A stretch of DNA of 53,622 nucleotides from Synechococcus sp. GreenBA-s (GTDB lineage: Bacteria > Cyanobacteriota > Cyanobacteriia > PCC-6307 > Cyanobiaceae): positions 1 to 53,622 of the forward strand of contig NZ_JAGQBX010000015.1 in NCBI RefSeq assembly GCF_024345855.1. The letters are read 5' to 3'. Shown here in pieces: positions 17,871 through 28,213 of this stretch (position 1 is the first letter of the stretch; the number at the start of each line of letters is the position of its first letter). A program made the position numbers and the translations under genes. The notes under the pieces were generated by a model, which worked only from the letters and a program-made list of their open reading frames with translations, made no database searches and was not told the origin of the DNA.

Positions 17871-17884
17871 GGCCGCAAGCTAGC

Positions 17885-17910
17885 CGCCAGTGCCGGTGCC
17901 GGCACTGGCG
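17885..17910. repeat. Perfect 12-bp inverted repeat between the exported gene and pgm
   Basis: CGCCAGTGCCGG (17885-17896), a TG loop, and CCGGCACTGGCG (17899-17910) form a perfect 12-bp stem. No T-run follows on either strand, so it is not a standard terminator. It sits in the leader of the minus-strand exported gene and 89 bp upstream of pgm. Confidence 0.85.
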
Positions 17911-17974
17911 ATCCCGGCAGCCCGGCGGAGCCTGGGCGAACAGTGCAGCGAGCACGACAAAACAGCGGAGTTAG

Positions 17975-19639
<1,665 letters not shown>

Positions 19640-19797
19640 CCCTGAGCATGGCGCCGTTAGCCCGGCCGAACGGGGCCCGATCCCGGGGACTGCGGCCCGG
19701 GCCTCGACGCCCGCCAACCTGCCGGCACCCCTGGTGGTGGCAAATCCCCGTCCTGACGGGGGCCAAGGTCACCTTCGAGCCCCGTGAACGGGTCGCC

Positions 19798-21126
19798 GTG
19801 GACGCAAGCCCACTCCGCGGGCTGCTCTGGCTGGCAGCCCTCTGGCTGGAGGCTTCGACAGCCATCCAGCCGCTCAGGGCACAGGAAGCGGAGGCCTTCG
19901 CACCCACCAGCCGCGTTCGCGCAGAGGTGAACGCCGCGATGGGAGCCCTCCGCTATGGGGGCAGCGCCGTGGACGGGGGCGCCAACGCGGCCGCCGGTTT
20001 CCCCCTGCTCAACGGCCTCAGCCTCAGCCACGACGCCCGGCTCACGATCGACACGAGCTTCACGGGCCAGGACCTGTTGAGGATCCGCCTGCGAAGCGGC
20101 AACTTCGGCCCTTCGGGTTTCTTCTCCAATCCACCGACCCCGCTGACGCGACTGGACTTCGCCTTCGAGGAACCGCTCTGCGCAGCAGACGATGGCGCCT
20201 GCAGCCGCAACCGGATCAGTGTCAACCGGGCCTACCTGCAGTTTTCCCTCAGCCCCGAGGTTCGCGTCAGCGTCGGGGGCCGCATCATGCAAGGCGACAT
20301 GCTGCCGGTGTGGCCGAGCGTCTACAACGACGCGCCCATTCTCGAGCTGTTTCAGCGCTCTGGTGCGGCGGGGGCCTACAACCGCCGGGTCGGCAGCGGT
20401 TTCGGTGCCTGGTGGCAGCCCAGGGGAACGCTGCGGGGCGTCTCCATCGCCTACGCCTACGTGGCCAGTGGGGGCAACAATGGCGCACCCGGCCAGGGCG
20501 GATTGTTCACGGCCGCCGCCGCCCAGACGAGCACCGTGCAGGTGGCCTACACCCGGCCCAACTGGAATCTCACGGCTGCGTACACCCGCAATGGCCAGCA
20601 GGCCCTGCTGCGGGGCACCCCCCTTGCCAGCGGGCTGGCCGCCGGGTCCCGCAACGGGGCGATCGGCTCCTGGTCGCTGGCCGGCTACTGGCAGCCGTCG
20701 GCGGCGGGCTGGATCCCCTCGATCAGTGCCGGCCTGGGGCACGACCGGTTTACCTTCGCCACCTATCCGGTGGCGGGACTCTCCGGGGTGCACACCAGCT
20801 CCTGGTCTGTGGGCCTGAGCTGGAGCGACGCCTTCGGCGCCGGCAACAGCCTTTCGATGGCGGTGGGGGCTCCCGCCCATGTCACCCAGTTGAAAGGCCT
20901 GGGGGGATCCAGCCTCAACGATGCCGGACTCGCCTTCGAACTGGCCACCCGGATCCACCTCAGCGACAACTTCAGCCTCACACCTGCCGTGTTCTGGCTC
21001 ACCCGTCCGCGGGGGGCGATGGCGGGAACCTCCAGCCTCAGTGAGGCCGCTGGCTCACCACCAGCGCACGATTCCGGCAGCTTCGGCGTCTGGGCAGGGC
21101 TGGTTCGCGCCACCCTTCGCTTCTGA
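19798..21126 (+). CDS. Cyanobacterial outer-membrane porin lacking an SLH domain
   Basis: From GTG 19798 the protein has 442 aa, beginning with a short signal-peptide-like segment ending R-A-Q near residue 30. The rest is a beta-barrel of the cyanobacterial iron-uptake/SomA porin type: D-T-S-F-T-G-x-D-x-L-R-I-R-L-x-x-G-N-F, G-G-R-x-x-x-x-D-M-L-x-V-W-P-S-V-Y, and G-A-x-G-A-Y-N-x-x-x-G-x-G are diagnostic, and it ends in a terminal aromatic Phe. The N-terminal SLH domain and coiled coil that normally bind the cell wall are missing. An ATG at 19648 would add 50 residues that are not signal-like, so I reject it. Confidence 0.75.
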   Translation: MDASPLRGLLWLAALWLEASTAIQPLRAQEAEAFAPTSRVRAEVNAAMGALRYGGSAVDGGANAAAGFPLLNGLSLSHDARLTIDTSFTGQDLLRIRLRSGNFGPSGFFSNPPTPLTRLDFAFEEPLCAADDGACSRNRISVNRAYLQFSLSPEVRVSVGGRIMQGDMLPVWPSVYNDAPILELFQRSGAAGAYNRRVGSGFGAWWQPRGTLRGVSIAYAYVASGGNNGAPGQGGLFTAAAAQTSTVQVAYTRPNWNLTAAYTRNGQQALLRGTPLASGLAAGSRNGAIGSWSLAGYWQPSAAGWIPSISAGLGHDRFTFATYPVAGLSGVHTSSWSVGLSWSDAFGAGNSLSMAVGAPAHVTQLKGLGGSSLNDAGLAFELATRIHLSDNFSLTPAVFWLTRPRGAMAGTSSLSEAAGSPPAHDSGSFGVWAGLVRATLRF

Positions 21127-21232
21127 GCCCTCGAACCGCCTGAGCGGGCCCAGCTGCCCCGACGAGGGCCAGGACCGCTCACGTGGGGTAGGCTCCCGAC
21201 GGCCAGGTTCGCAGTCTCCCGGGTCGCCGACG

Positions 21233-22495
21233 ATGAACATTGTCGATGGGCATCTCGAGGTGCAGTCTTTCCTCACGGTGACCCTGGGGATTCTCGTTCT
21301 TTTCCTCGGCAAGGCTCTCAACGGTCGCCTCCGATTCCTGAGGGAATACACCATTCCAGAGCCGGTCAGCGGCGGCCTGCTGGTGGCTCTGGTGATCACC
21401 CTGCTGCATCTCGTCTTCGGTCTCGAGATCAACTTCGGCATGCGGGCCCGTGATCTGTTGCTGGTCTACTTCTTCACCACGGTGGGCATGAATGCCAGCT
21501 TTGCCGACCTGCGGCGAGGGGGTCGCTCCCTCGTGGTGCTGCTGGTGCTGACCATTGCGCTGATGCTGGCGCAGAACCTGCTGGGAATCACCCTGGCCCG
21601 CTGGAGCGGACTGCCTGCCGCCACCGGTCTGCTGATCGGCACGGTGTCGCTGATCGGCGGCCATGGCACCACGATCGCCTGGGCACCGCAGTTCGCCTCC
21701 GAACAGGGCGTGGCCAACGCACTGGAGATCGGCATTGCCGCGGCCACCTTCGGCCTGATCCTCGCCAGCGCCAGCGGGGGGCCGATTGCCCGCTACCTGA
21801 TCCGCCGCCATCGTCTGGCTGTGCCCGGCTGCGAACAACAACCCGGGCAGGGGCACCCGAAACACGCGTCGGCCATGGGAAGCGTTGCGGCCCAGGGGGC
21901 TCCTGCCGGCGGGGAGGTGATGGAGTCCCTGGATTTTCTTGGAGCCGTGCTGGCTATCCACATCTGCATCATCCTCGGCTCGATCCTGCAGGAAATGATC
22001 AGGGATATCGGGCTGTTTCTACCACTGTTCGTGCCCTGTCTGATCGTGGGCATTCTGCTCAGCAACCTGTTGCCGAGAACAATCTCGAAGATCAGGTTCC
22101 GGTGGCCCTCCCGTACCCCGGCCCTAGCCCTGATCGCCGAGATCTCCCTCGGGGCCTTTCTGGCCATGTCCCTGATGACGATCCAGTTCTGGACGCTGGT
22201 GGATCTGGCGGGCCCCCTGCTGCTGATCCTAATCGCCCAGTTCCTGCTCGCCCTGGTGATCAATCTTCTCCTGGTGTTTCCCCTGCTGGGCGGCACCTAC
22301 GACGCCGCCGTGATCGCCGCCGGCTTCAGTGGCTTCACCCTGGGCTCCACCCCCACCGCCATGGCCAACATGACCGCCGTCACCCAGCGGTTCGGCCCTT
22401 CCCATAAGGCCTTCATTGTGCTGCCCCTGGTGTCAGCGTTCTTCATTGATCTGCTCAACGCGGTGCTGATCCCCTTCTTCCTGCACCACCTCTGA
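21233..22495 (+). CDS. gltS: GltS-type sodium/glutamate symporter
   Basis: A 420-aa inner-membrane protein with about ten to twelve hydrophobic helices in two inverted halves. Family motifs include I-P-E-P-V-x-G-G-L in the first half and G-x-G-T-T-I-A-W near residues 144-150, with T-L-G-S-T-P-T-A-M-A-N-M in the second half, a classic GltS segment. A polar loop near residues 200-230 joins the halves. It imports glutamate with sodium. ATG at 21233 starts just before the first helix. The downstream Anbu remnant is on the other strand. Confidence 0.93.
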   Translation: MNIVDGHLEVQSFLTVTLGILVLFLGKALNGRLRFLREYTIPEPVSGGLLVALVITLLHLVFGLEINFGMRARDLLLVYFFTTVGMNASFADLRRGGRSLVVLLVLTIALMLAQNLLGITLARWSGLPAATGLLIGTVSLIGGHGTTIAWAPQFASEQGVANALEIGIAAATFGLILASASGGPIARYLIRRHRLAVPGCEQQPGQGHPKHASAMGSVAAQGAPAGGEVMESLDFLGAVLAIHICIILGSILQEMIRDIGLFLPLFVPCLIVGILLSNLLPRTISKIRFRWPSRTPALALIAEISLGAFLAMSLMTIQFWTLVDLAGPLLLILIAQFLLALVINLLLVFPLLGGTYDAAVIAAGFSGFTLGSTPTAMANMTAVTQRFGPSHKAFIVLPLVSAFFIDLLNAVLIPFFLHHL

Positions 22496-22534
22496 ATCAG
22501 GGATCGCCTCAGGCGTAGCCCGCACCTCCGTCTC

Positions 22535-23208
22535 TTATGCCCTCTCCCATGGGAACTGTGGCAGGCGGTACAGGGCCTCCCGCTGGGCCGCACTCCAAGT
22601 GTCAATCATGGCGGTGAGTTCGGGATCGCTGGCCTCGATTCTGAGTTGGTGGGCGATCGTGAGGCTCCCCGCCGGAATCAGCACCAGCTCGAAGGGGGCC
22701 CACGGTGAGATTGGAGCGCTGGGTGAGCACCTCCGAGATCAGGCAAAGCCGAGCTGCATCTTCGCGGGAGAGGTTGGTGTGGCCCACGTTGTCGAGCGGA
22801 GGTTTGCCATATTTGCTTTCACCGATCTGCAGGTATGGCGTCTCGCGCGTGGCCATGATCGCGTTGCCCTGGGGGTAGATCAGATGGAGGCCGTGGGGTT
22901 CGCCGCCGATCTGCCCGCCCAGGATGAAGGAAGCCCCGCCGCTGGCCCCCGCCTCCCGCAGTGCTGCCTCATTCTCCTTCTGAACGGCCACACTGACGCG
23001 GCCGATAGAGGCGGCCGCCTCGAAGAGATCATCGCGGTGACGCAGATCCTTTCCCACTCCCATCTCCAGATCCGCAGGGCGGTCGAGATCGCGGCGGATC
23101 CAGCTGATCACGGCCTGGGTGGTGTGGCCAGGCTTCCCGCCGCCAGCAGCACGAACAGCCGGTCAGGGGCAGGCCTTGCTCCAGCAAGTAGCCAATGCAG
23201 TAGGTCAT
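22535..23208 (-). pseudogene. Anbu (proteasome-type peptidase, COG3484) pseudogene
   Basis: The translation of this strand matches Anbu, an ancestral proteasome beta-like peptidase, but in three frames. The start M-T-Y-C-I-G-Y-L-L-E-Q-G-L (ATG 23208) is intact, then roughly 35-45 residues that normally carry S-D-S-R-T-N-A-G and the catalytic lysine are gone. A 2-nt insertion in the A-T-T-Q-A-V segment (near 23120) shifts frame into a clean stretch (I-S-W-I-R-R-D to R-S-N-L-T-V-G-P, 23111-22697). A 1-nt deletion in a C run near 22699 shifts again to the normal C-terminus Q-F-P-W-E-R, stop at 22535. Three independent lesions indicate a dead gene. The 170 bp beyond it, to 23379, holds nothing that I recognise. 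Confidence 0.85.
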
Positions 23209-23379
23209 CGCTTGCCGTCGCTGCAGGCTCGATCAGCTCAACGATCCCGGCTGTGACCGGAACCGGGCCTTGCGGCGACAGGCCGACTCACCGACCGCAG
23301 CGGCATGGGCCACCCCAGCCTGCTCCACGGATCCCATGCAGGGGAGAGATCAACCGGTCAACCGATCAGACGGGGCCGC

Positions 23380-23661
23380 TCAGAGCTTGTCGGGAGCATC
23401 CGGCTTGCCCAGCTGGGTGAGCGCGAGCTGGCGCATGGCTTCACCCCAGGCGCCGCAACTGGCGGCTCCCGCCACGACCAGGATGGCTCCGAACAGGGGG
23501 ATGGGCTTGATCGGCTCTCCCGGCGTATGGGCCGCCCGATGCGCCAGCAGCATCAGCACGGTGGCCGCCAGGGCCGCCAGAGAGGAACTGAACAGAATCC
23601 GGCGACGATCCACCCGCCGCTGACGGCGGGGTGCATAACCAGGAGGAGGTGGCAGGGGCAT
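23380..23661 (-). CDS. Small two-helix membrane protein behind the RND operon
   Basis: A 93-aa protein with a basic, Pro-rich N-terminus (several Arg around residues 11-21), then hydrophobic stretches at about 23-41 and 54-70. A basic cytoplasmic N-terminus and a helical hairpin topology are likely. It begins 15 nt after the RND pump gene on the same strand, so it is probably the last gene of that operon. Small accessory proteins exist for some RND pumps, but I see no homology that would support such a role here. Confidence 0.6.
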   Translation of the reverse strand: MPLPPPPGYAPRRQRRVDRRRILFSSSLAALAATVLMLLAHRAAHTPGEPIKPIPLFGAILVVAGAASCGAWGEAMRQLALTQLGKPDAPDKL

Positions 23662-23676
23662 GGCGATCAGGGGTGA

Positions 23677-26600
23677 TCAGGCTTCGGGGGCCAGGGGATC
23701 GACGGTGTCGCGGCTATCGGGGAACCAGGCCGCCTCCAGGTTCTTCATCAGCACATAGAAGGAGGGAACCACAAACAGGCTGAGCACGGTGGCCACCAGC
23801 AGGCCCCCGAAGATCACAGCCCCCAGGGAGCGCTGGCTGAGGGCACCGGCCCCATTGGCCACCAGCAGCGGGAAGAAGCCCGCCAGGGCGGCCATCGCCG
23901 TCATCAGGATCGGCCGCAGCCGCGACTGGGCCGCGCCGGCGGCGGCCTCGGCGGCGCTGGCCCCGGCCTCCATGCGCTGGTTGGCCAGGTCCACGATCAG
24001 GATGCCGTTCTTGGCCGCCAGGCCGATCAGCGTCACCAGCCCCACCTGGGCGTAGACGTTGTTGACCTGACCGCGCAGCACCAGGAACACCAGGGCGCCG
24101 AGCATGGCCAGGGGCACCGTCATCAGGATCACCAGCGGATCGATGTAGCTGCCGTACTGGGCCGACAGCACCAGATACACCACCACGATCCCCAGGGCGA
24201 ACACCAGGATCGCCAGGGAGCCGGCCTGCACCTCCGAGCGGGAGAGGGCCGACCAGTCCATACCGATGTTGGTGAAGTTGAGCCGGCGGAAGGTGTCCGC
24301 CAGGGTGTCGATCACCTGGCCGCTGCTCTTGCCGAAGGCCTCCACCCCCTGCACGAGAACCGTGCGGTAGAGGTTGAAGTGGCTCACGATCGGCGGGGCG
24401 CTGTCCAGCTGGGCCTTCACCATGTTGGAGAGCGGGATCAGCTGGCCGTCGGCGCTGCTCACGTAGAGGTTGGCAAGATCCTCGACCACATTGCGCCGCT
24501 CGCCCTCGGCCTGCACGTACACCTGGCGGTACTGGCCGTTCTCGTAGGTGGGATTCACGAAACGGCCGCCGGCCAGGGCGCCGAGGGTGGCCATGGCATC
24601 GCCGTAGTTGACGTTGAGGGAGGCCATGCGGTCGCGGTCCACATCCAGGCGCCACACCGGGGCATCGGCGACGAACTGGGTGTAGATGTTGAAGAACTCG
24701 CCGGTCTTCTTAGCGTCACCGATCAGCTGATCGGCCAGACCCGCCAGCTGGGTGGGGGTGTAGCCACCATTGCTGAGGTCGTTGAACTGCAGCGAGAAGC
24801 CGCCCTGGGCGCTGAAGCCCGGCACGGCCGCCGGCGGCTGGGCCAGCACGATGGCGCCCGGGATCTGGCGAAACTCCTGGTTGAGGCGCTTGATGATCGC
24901 GTTCGCCGACTGACTGGGAGCGGTGCGCTCCTCGATCGGCTTGAGGCCGAAGAAGAAGATGCCCTGGTTGAGGGCGCCACCGTTGAAGCCGGCCCCGCCG
25001 ATCATCTCGCCGGAGACGATCTCCTCCTCCTTGGCGATGATCTGGCGGGCCTGGTCCGCCACGAGCATGGTGGCCTCAAGCGAGGCCTGGGGCGGCAGCT
25101 GGATGATGCCGAGGCCGTAGCCCTGGTCCTCACTGGGCACGAAGCCCGTAGGAATCGCGGCGAAGGCGATGCCGGTGAGCACCACCCCGCCCAGCAGGAT
25201 CGCCACCAGCAGACGCCGCAGCCGGATGACCAGCTGCAGCAGGCGCGCATAGCCCGCGGCGAGCGCATCGAAGCCGCGGTTGAAGCCCGCGAAGATCGGC
25301 ACCAGGTTGGAGCCCACCAGGGCACCGAGTGCCCCCAGCAGCAGCGATCCCACCCAGCCGAAGGCCATCCAGCCGTAGCCGGCGCCGAGGCCCAGGCCGA
25401 TCAGGGTCCACTTCAGGCCGCGGGGGTCGGTCTTGCCGCCACCGAGCAGCAGTGCCGACTGCAACGGTTTGCCGGTGATCGCGTTGAAGGTGCTCACCAG
25501 GATCGAGAACACGATCGTGAGCGCGAACTGCCGATAGATCACGCCGGTGGCGCCCGGGAAGAAGGTCACCGGCAGGAACACCGCCAGCAGCACCAGCGCC
25601 GTGGCCAGGATCGCGCCGGTGAGCTCCTTCATGGCGTTGGACGCCGCCAGGAACGGGGGGTCGCCCGCCTCGATCCGGGCCGCCACCGCCTCTACCACCA
25701 CGATGGCGTCATCCACCACCAGACCCGTGGCCAGGATGATGCCCAGCAGGGTGAGTTCGTTGATCGAGAAGCCGAACGCCTTCACGAAGATCAGGGCCCC
25801 CAGCAGGGCGATCGGCAGGGCCAGGGCCGGCACGGCGGTCGCCTTCCAGTCCTGCAGGAACAGGAAGATGATCAGCAGCACCAGCACCACCGCGTCGCGC
25901 AGGGCCTCGAGGGCGGTGCTGATCGAGCCGTTGATGAAGTCGGTCTGGTCGAACACCTTCTCCAGCACCACCCCCGGCGGCAACGTGCTCTCGAACTGGG
26001 TAAGCACCGTATCCACGGCTGTGGCGGTACTGATGGCGTTGCTGCCCGGCAGCTGGATCACCCCGAAGCCCACGCAGGGATAGCCGGTGCGGGCGTTGAT
26101 CGCCGACTGGGAGAAGTTCTGGAAGGCGTATTCGGCCCGGCCCACATCGCGCAGGCGGATCAGGCTGCCGTCGCTGCCCTTGGCGGTCTGGCTGCCGGCT
26201 GGGCCCTTGCTGAGGATCAGATCCTCGAATTCCTCCACCGTCTCCAGGTTGCCGTTCACCAGCAGGGGGTAGGTGCTGCGGTTCTGGGCCGGGGCCGGAG
26301 GGCCGCCGATGCTACCGGCGATCACCACCTGGTTCTGGCTCTGCAAGGCCTGGATCACGTCGTCAACCGTGAGGTTGAAGCGGGTGAGCTTGAGGGGATC
26401 CACCCAGAGCCGGAAGGCGGGGTTGCTGGCCCCGAACACGTTCACCTGACCGACGCCATCGGCGCGGCTCAGGGGATAGAGCAGGTTCAGCTGAAACAGG
26501 CCATTGAGATAGTTGCGGTCGAACTGGCCCCGGGTCGAGGTGAGGTTGTAGACGAGCAGGTAGCTGGAGGCTGTCTGCTCCACCGTGACCCCCTGGGCAT

Positions 26601-26973
26601 TCACCTGCTGGGGCAGCTGGGAGGAGGCCGTCTGCACCCGGTTGAGCACATTGACCTGGTCAATGTCTGGATCGGTGGTGGCCTTGAAGTAGACATTGAT
26701 CTGGCTCACCCCCTGGCTGGAGCTGGTGGAGGTGATGTAATCCATCCCCGGTGCGCCGTTGATCTGCTCCTCCAGGGGGCCGGTCACCGCGCTCTCGACG
26801 GTGAGGGCATCGGCGCCGGGCAGGTTGGCCGTCACCTGAATCGTGGGCGGCGCGATGTTGGGGAGGTTCTCGATCGGCAGCAGCGGCAGGCTGATGATCC
26901 CGGCCATCAGGATCAGGATGCTGCAGACGGTGCTGAGCACCGGCCGCCGGATGAAGGTGTCCGAAAGGCTCAT
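23677..26973 (-). CDS. RND efflux pump, HAE1 (AcrB-like) family
   Basis: A 1,098-aa inner-membrane proton-driven exporter. The N-terminus F-I-R-R-P-V-x-S-T-V is typical, followed by a large periplasmic loop (about 35-330), a helix block containing G-L-V-V-D-D-A-I-V-V-V-E with the paired Asp of the proton relay, a second periplasmic loop, and the final helix block with A-A-K-N-G-I-L-I-V carrying the relay lysine. It is slightly longer than AcrB because of a hydrophobic insert after the first block (near residues 505-570). The ATG overlaps the adaptor stop (ATGA). Substrates are unknown; the family exports drugs, dyes or lipids. Confidence 0.95.
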   Translation of the reverse strand: MSLSDTFIRRPVLSTVCSILILMAGIISLPLLPIENLPNIAPPTIQVTANLPGADALTVESAVTGPLEEQINGAPGMDYITSTSSSQGVSQINVYFKATTDPDIDQVNVLNRVQTASSQLPQQVNAQGVTVEQTASSYLLVYNLTSTRGQFDRNYLNGLFQLNLLYPLSRADGVGQVNVFGASNPAFRLWVDPLKLTRFNLTVDDVIQALQSQNQVVIAGSIGGPPAPAQNRSTYPLLVNGNLETVEEFEDLILSKGPAGSQTAKGSDGSLIRLRDVGRAEYAFQNFSQSAINARTGYPCVGFGVIQLPGSNAISTATAVDTVLTQFESTLPPGVVLEKVFDQTDFINGSISTALEALRDAVVLVLLIIFLFLQDWKATAVPALALPIALLGALIFVKAFGFSINELTLLGIILATGLVVDDAIVVVEAVAARIEAGDPPFLAASNAMKELTGAILATALVLLAVFLPVTFFPGATGVIYRQFALTIVFSILVSTFNAITGKPLQSALLLGGGKTDPRGLKWTLIGLGLGAGYGWMAFGWVGSLLLGALGALVGSNLVPIFAGFNRGFDALAAGYARLLQLVIRLRRLLVAILLGGVVLTGIAFAAIPTGFVPSEDQGYGLGIIQLPPQASLEATMLVADQARQIIAKEEEIVSGEMIGGAGFNGGALNQGIFFFGLKPIEERTAPSQSANAIIKRLNQEFRQIPGAIVLAQPPAAVPGFSAQGGFSLQFNDLSNGGYTPTQLAGLADQLIGDAKKTGEFFNIYTQFVADAPVWRLDVDRDRMASLNVNYGDAMATLGALAGGRFVNPTYENGQYRQVYVQAEGERRNVVEDLANLYVSSADGQLIPLSNMVKAQLDSAPPIVSHFNLYRTVLVQGVEAFGKSSGQVIDTLADTFRRLNFTNIGMDWSALSRSEVQAGSLAILVFALGIVVVYLVLSAQYGSYIDPLVILMTVPLAMLGALVFLVLRGQVNNVYAQVGLVTLIGLAAKNGILIVDLANQRMEAGASAAEAAAGAAQSRLRPILMTAMAALAGFFPLLVANGAGALSQRSLGAVIFGGLLVATVLSLFVVPSFYVLMKNLEAAWFPDSRDTVDPLAPEA

Positions 26974-28088
26974 GAGCCGCTGCCCCCGGCGCCTGCCCCG
27001 GCGGGCGCGACCCGCACCACGGCACCGGAGCGCAGCTGGGCCAGGTTGCCCACGATCACGCGATCCCGGGCGGCGATCCCGCTGCGCACCGCGAAGCGCC
27101 CGTTCTGCAGGCTGCCCAGGTTCACCGGCACCTGCAGGGCCACGAGGGCTCCGGCGGGTGGCTCCGGCGTGATCGGCCGGCCCAGCAGGCGACTGGCCTC
27201 AGCCGGCTGCACCGCCAGGAACACGAAGGTCTTGCCCGCCTGGAGCAGCACCGCCTGCTGGGGAATGGAGGGCAGGGCCTGGCGCTCGAACACCAGGGTC
27301 GCGCTCACCCGCTGGCCGTTGCGCAGGGTGCCGTCCGGGTTGGCGAAGGTGGCCTTCACCAGCAGGGTCTGGCTGCTCTTGTCCACCGAGGGGGCAAGGA
27401 AGCTGAGGCTGCCGCGGGCCAGCAGGCCGGGGCGGCCCGGGGCCTCCAGCAGCACCGGCAGGCCGGGCTTCAGGCGCCAGGAGAGTTCGGAGGGCACGTC
27501 GAGGCGCACCCACAGGCGCGAGTTGTCGACCACCGTGGTGACGACGGTGCCGGGGCGCACCACATCGCCGAGCTTGACGTTGATGTTGCCCACCTCGCCG
27601 GCGATCGGCGCGAGCACGTCCTTGTAGCCGAGGGTGGCCGAGCTGGCGATCACCCGGTCGCGGCTCTCGATCGCCTGGGTCACGTAGGCGTCGCGGTCCT
27701 TGGTGGAGACGGCACCCTGCTGGTTGAGGAAGATGTAGCGCTCGGCGTTGAGCCGATCCTTGCGGGCCTCGGCGCTGGAGGCGTTCACCTGGGCCTGCTG
27801 CTGCACCTGGTCCAGGCGGAACAGCAGCTGCCCCGCCCGCACCCGCTGCCCCTCGGCCATGGGCATGGCCACGATGCGGCCCTCGATCTGCGGTTCGAGC
27901 TTCAGCTCCCGGATCGCCTCCAGGGTGCTCTGGTAGATGGCCTGGTCGGCGAAGTCGTCCACCGCGGGGGAGGCCAGGCTCACCAGCGGTGGCGGCGGGA
28001 CCGGCGGTTTGGGCAGGCTGCAGGCCGCCAGGGGAATGGCCATGGCGATGGCCGCACCAGCGGAGCGCCGGAGCCTGGGGAACGCCAT
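26970..28088 (-). CDS. RND efflux periplasmic adaptor (membrane fusion protein), lipoprotein
   Basis: A 372-aa HlyD/AcrA-type adaptor. A signal peptide ends in a lipobox L-A-A-C near residue 23, so it is probably anchored by lipid. The lipoyl halves are visible: V-x-G-R-I-V-A-M-P-M-A-E-G-Q-R-V-R-A-G-Q near 65-85, and V-L-A-P-I-A-G-E-V-G after the helical hairpin. A beta-barrel with D-V-P-S-E-L follows. It bridges the RND pump to an outer-membrane channel, which is not encoded in this window. A good -35/-10 promoter lies directly upstream. Confidence 0.93.
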   Translation of the reverse strand: MAFPRLRRSAGAAIAMAIPLAACSLPKPPVPPPPLVSLASPAVDDFADQAIYQSTLEAIRELKLEPQIEGRIVAMPMAEGQRVRAGQLLFRLDQVQQQAQVNASSAEARKDRLNAERYIFLNQQGAVSTKDRDAYVTQAIESRDRVIASSATLGYKDVLAPIAGEVGNINVKLGDVVRPGTVVTTVVDNSRLWVRLDVPSELSWRLKPGLPVLLEAPGRPGLLARGSLSFLAPSVDKSSQTLLVKATFANPDGTLRNGQRVSATLVFERQALPSIPQQAVLLQAGKTFVFLAVQPAEASRLLGRPITPEPPAGALVALQVPVNLGSLQNGRFAVRSGIAARDRVIVGNLAQLRSGAVVRVAPAGAGAGGSGS

Positions 28089-28114
28089 CTGAGGTAGAGC
28101 CCTGGAACTGACGG

Positions 28115-28143
28115 AGAATAGAGGTTGCGCCAGGAAGCCTCAA
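28115..28143 (-). promoter_or_regulatory. Predicted sigma-70-type promoter of the RND operon
   Basis: On the minus strand TTGAGG (28143-28138) and TATTCT (28120-28115) are separated by exactly 17 bp, each matching four of six consensus bases. Transcription would start near 28108, giving a leader of about 20 nt before the adaptor ATG at 28088. Confidence 0.45.
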
Positions 28144-28213
28144 CGGCCCGGGTGCCCCATGCCCCCCTGGGTTCCCCGGGCGTCCCCGAGTCCTCCGAGC
28201 CCCCGATCACACC

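Noticed and set aside
19648-19797. ATG-started extension of the porin
   Set aside because: The added 50 residues are Arg/Pro-rich and would bury the signal peptide.
24379-27627. A 1,082-codon open frame antisense to the RND pump and adaptor
   Set aside because: It is His/Gly/Gln/Val-rich with no family pattern. High GC produces long antisense frames, and the pump on the other strand is unambiguous.
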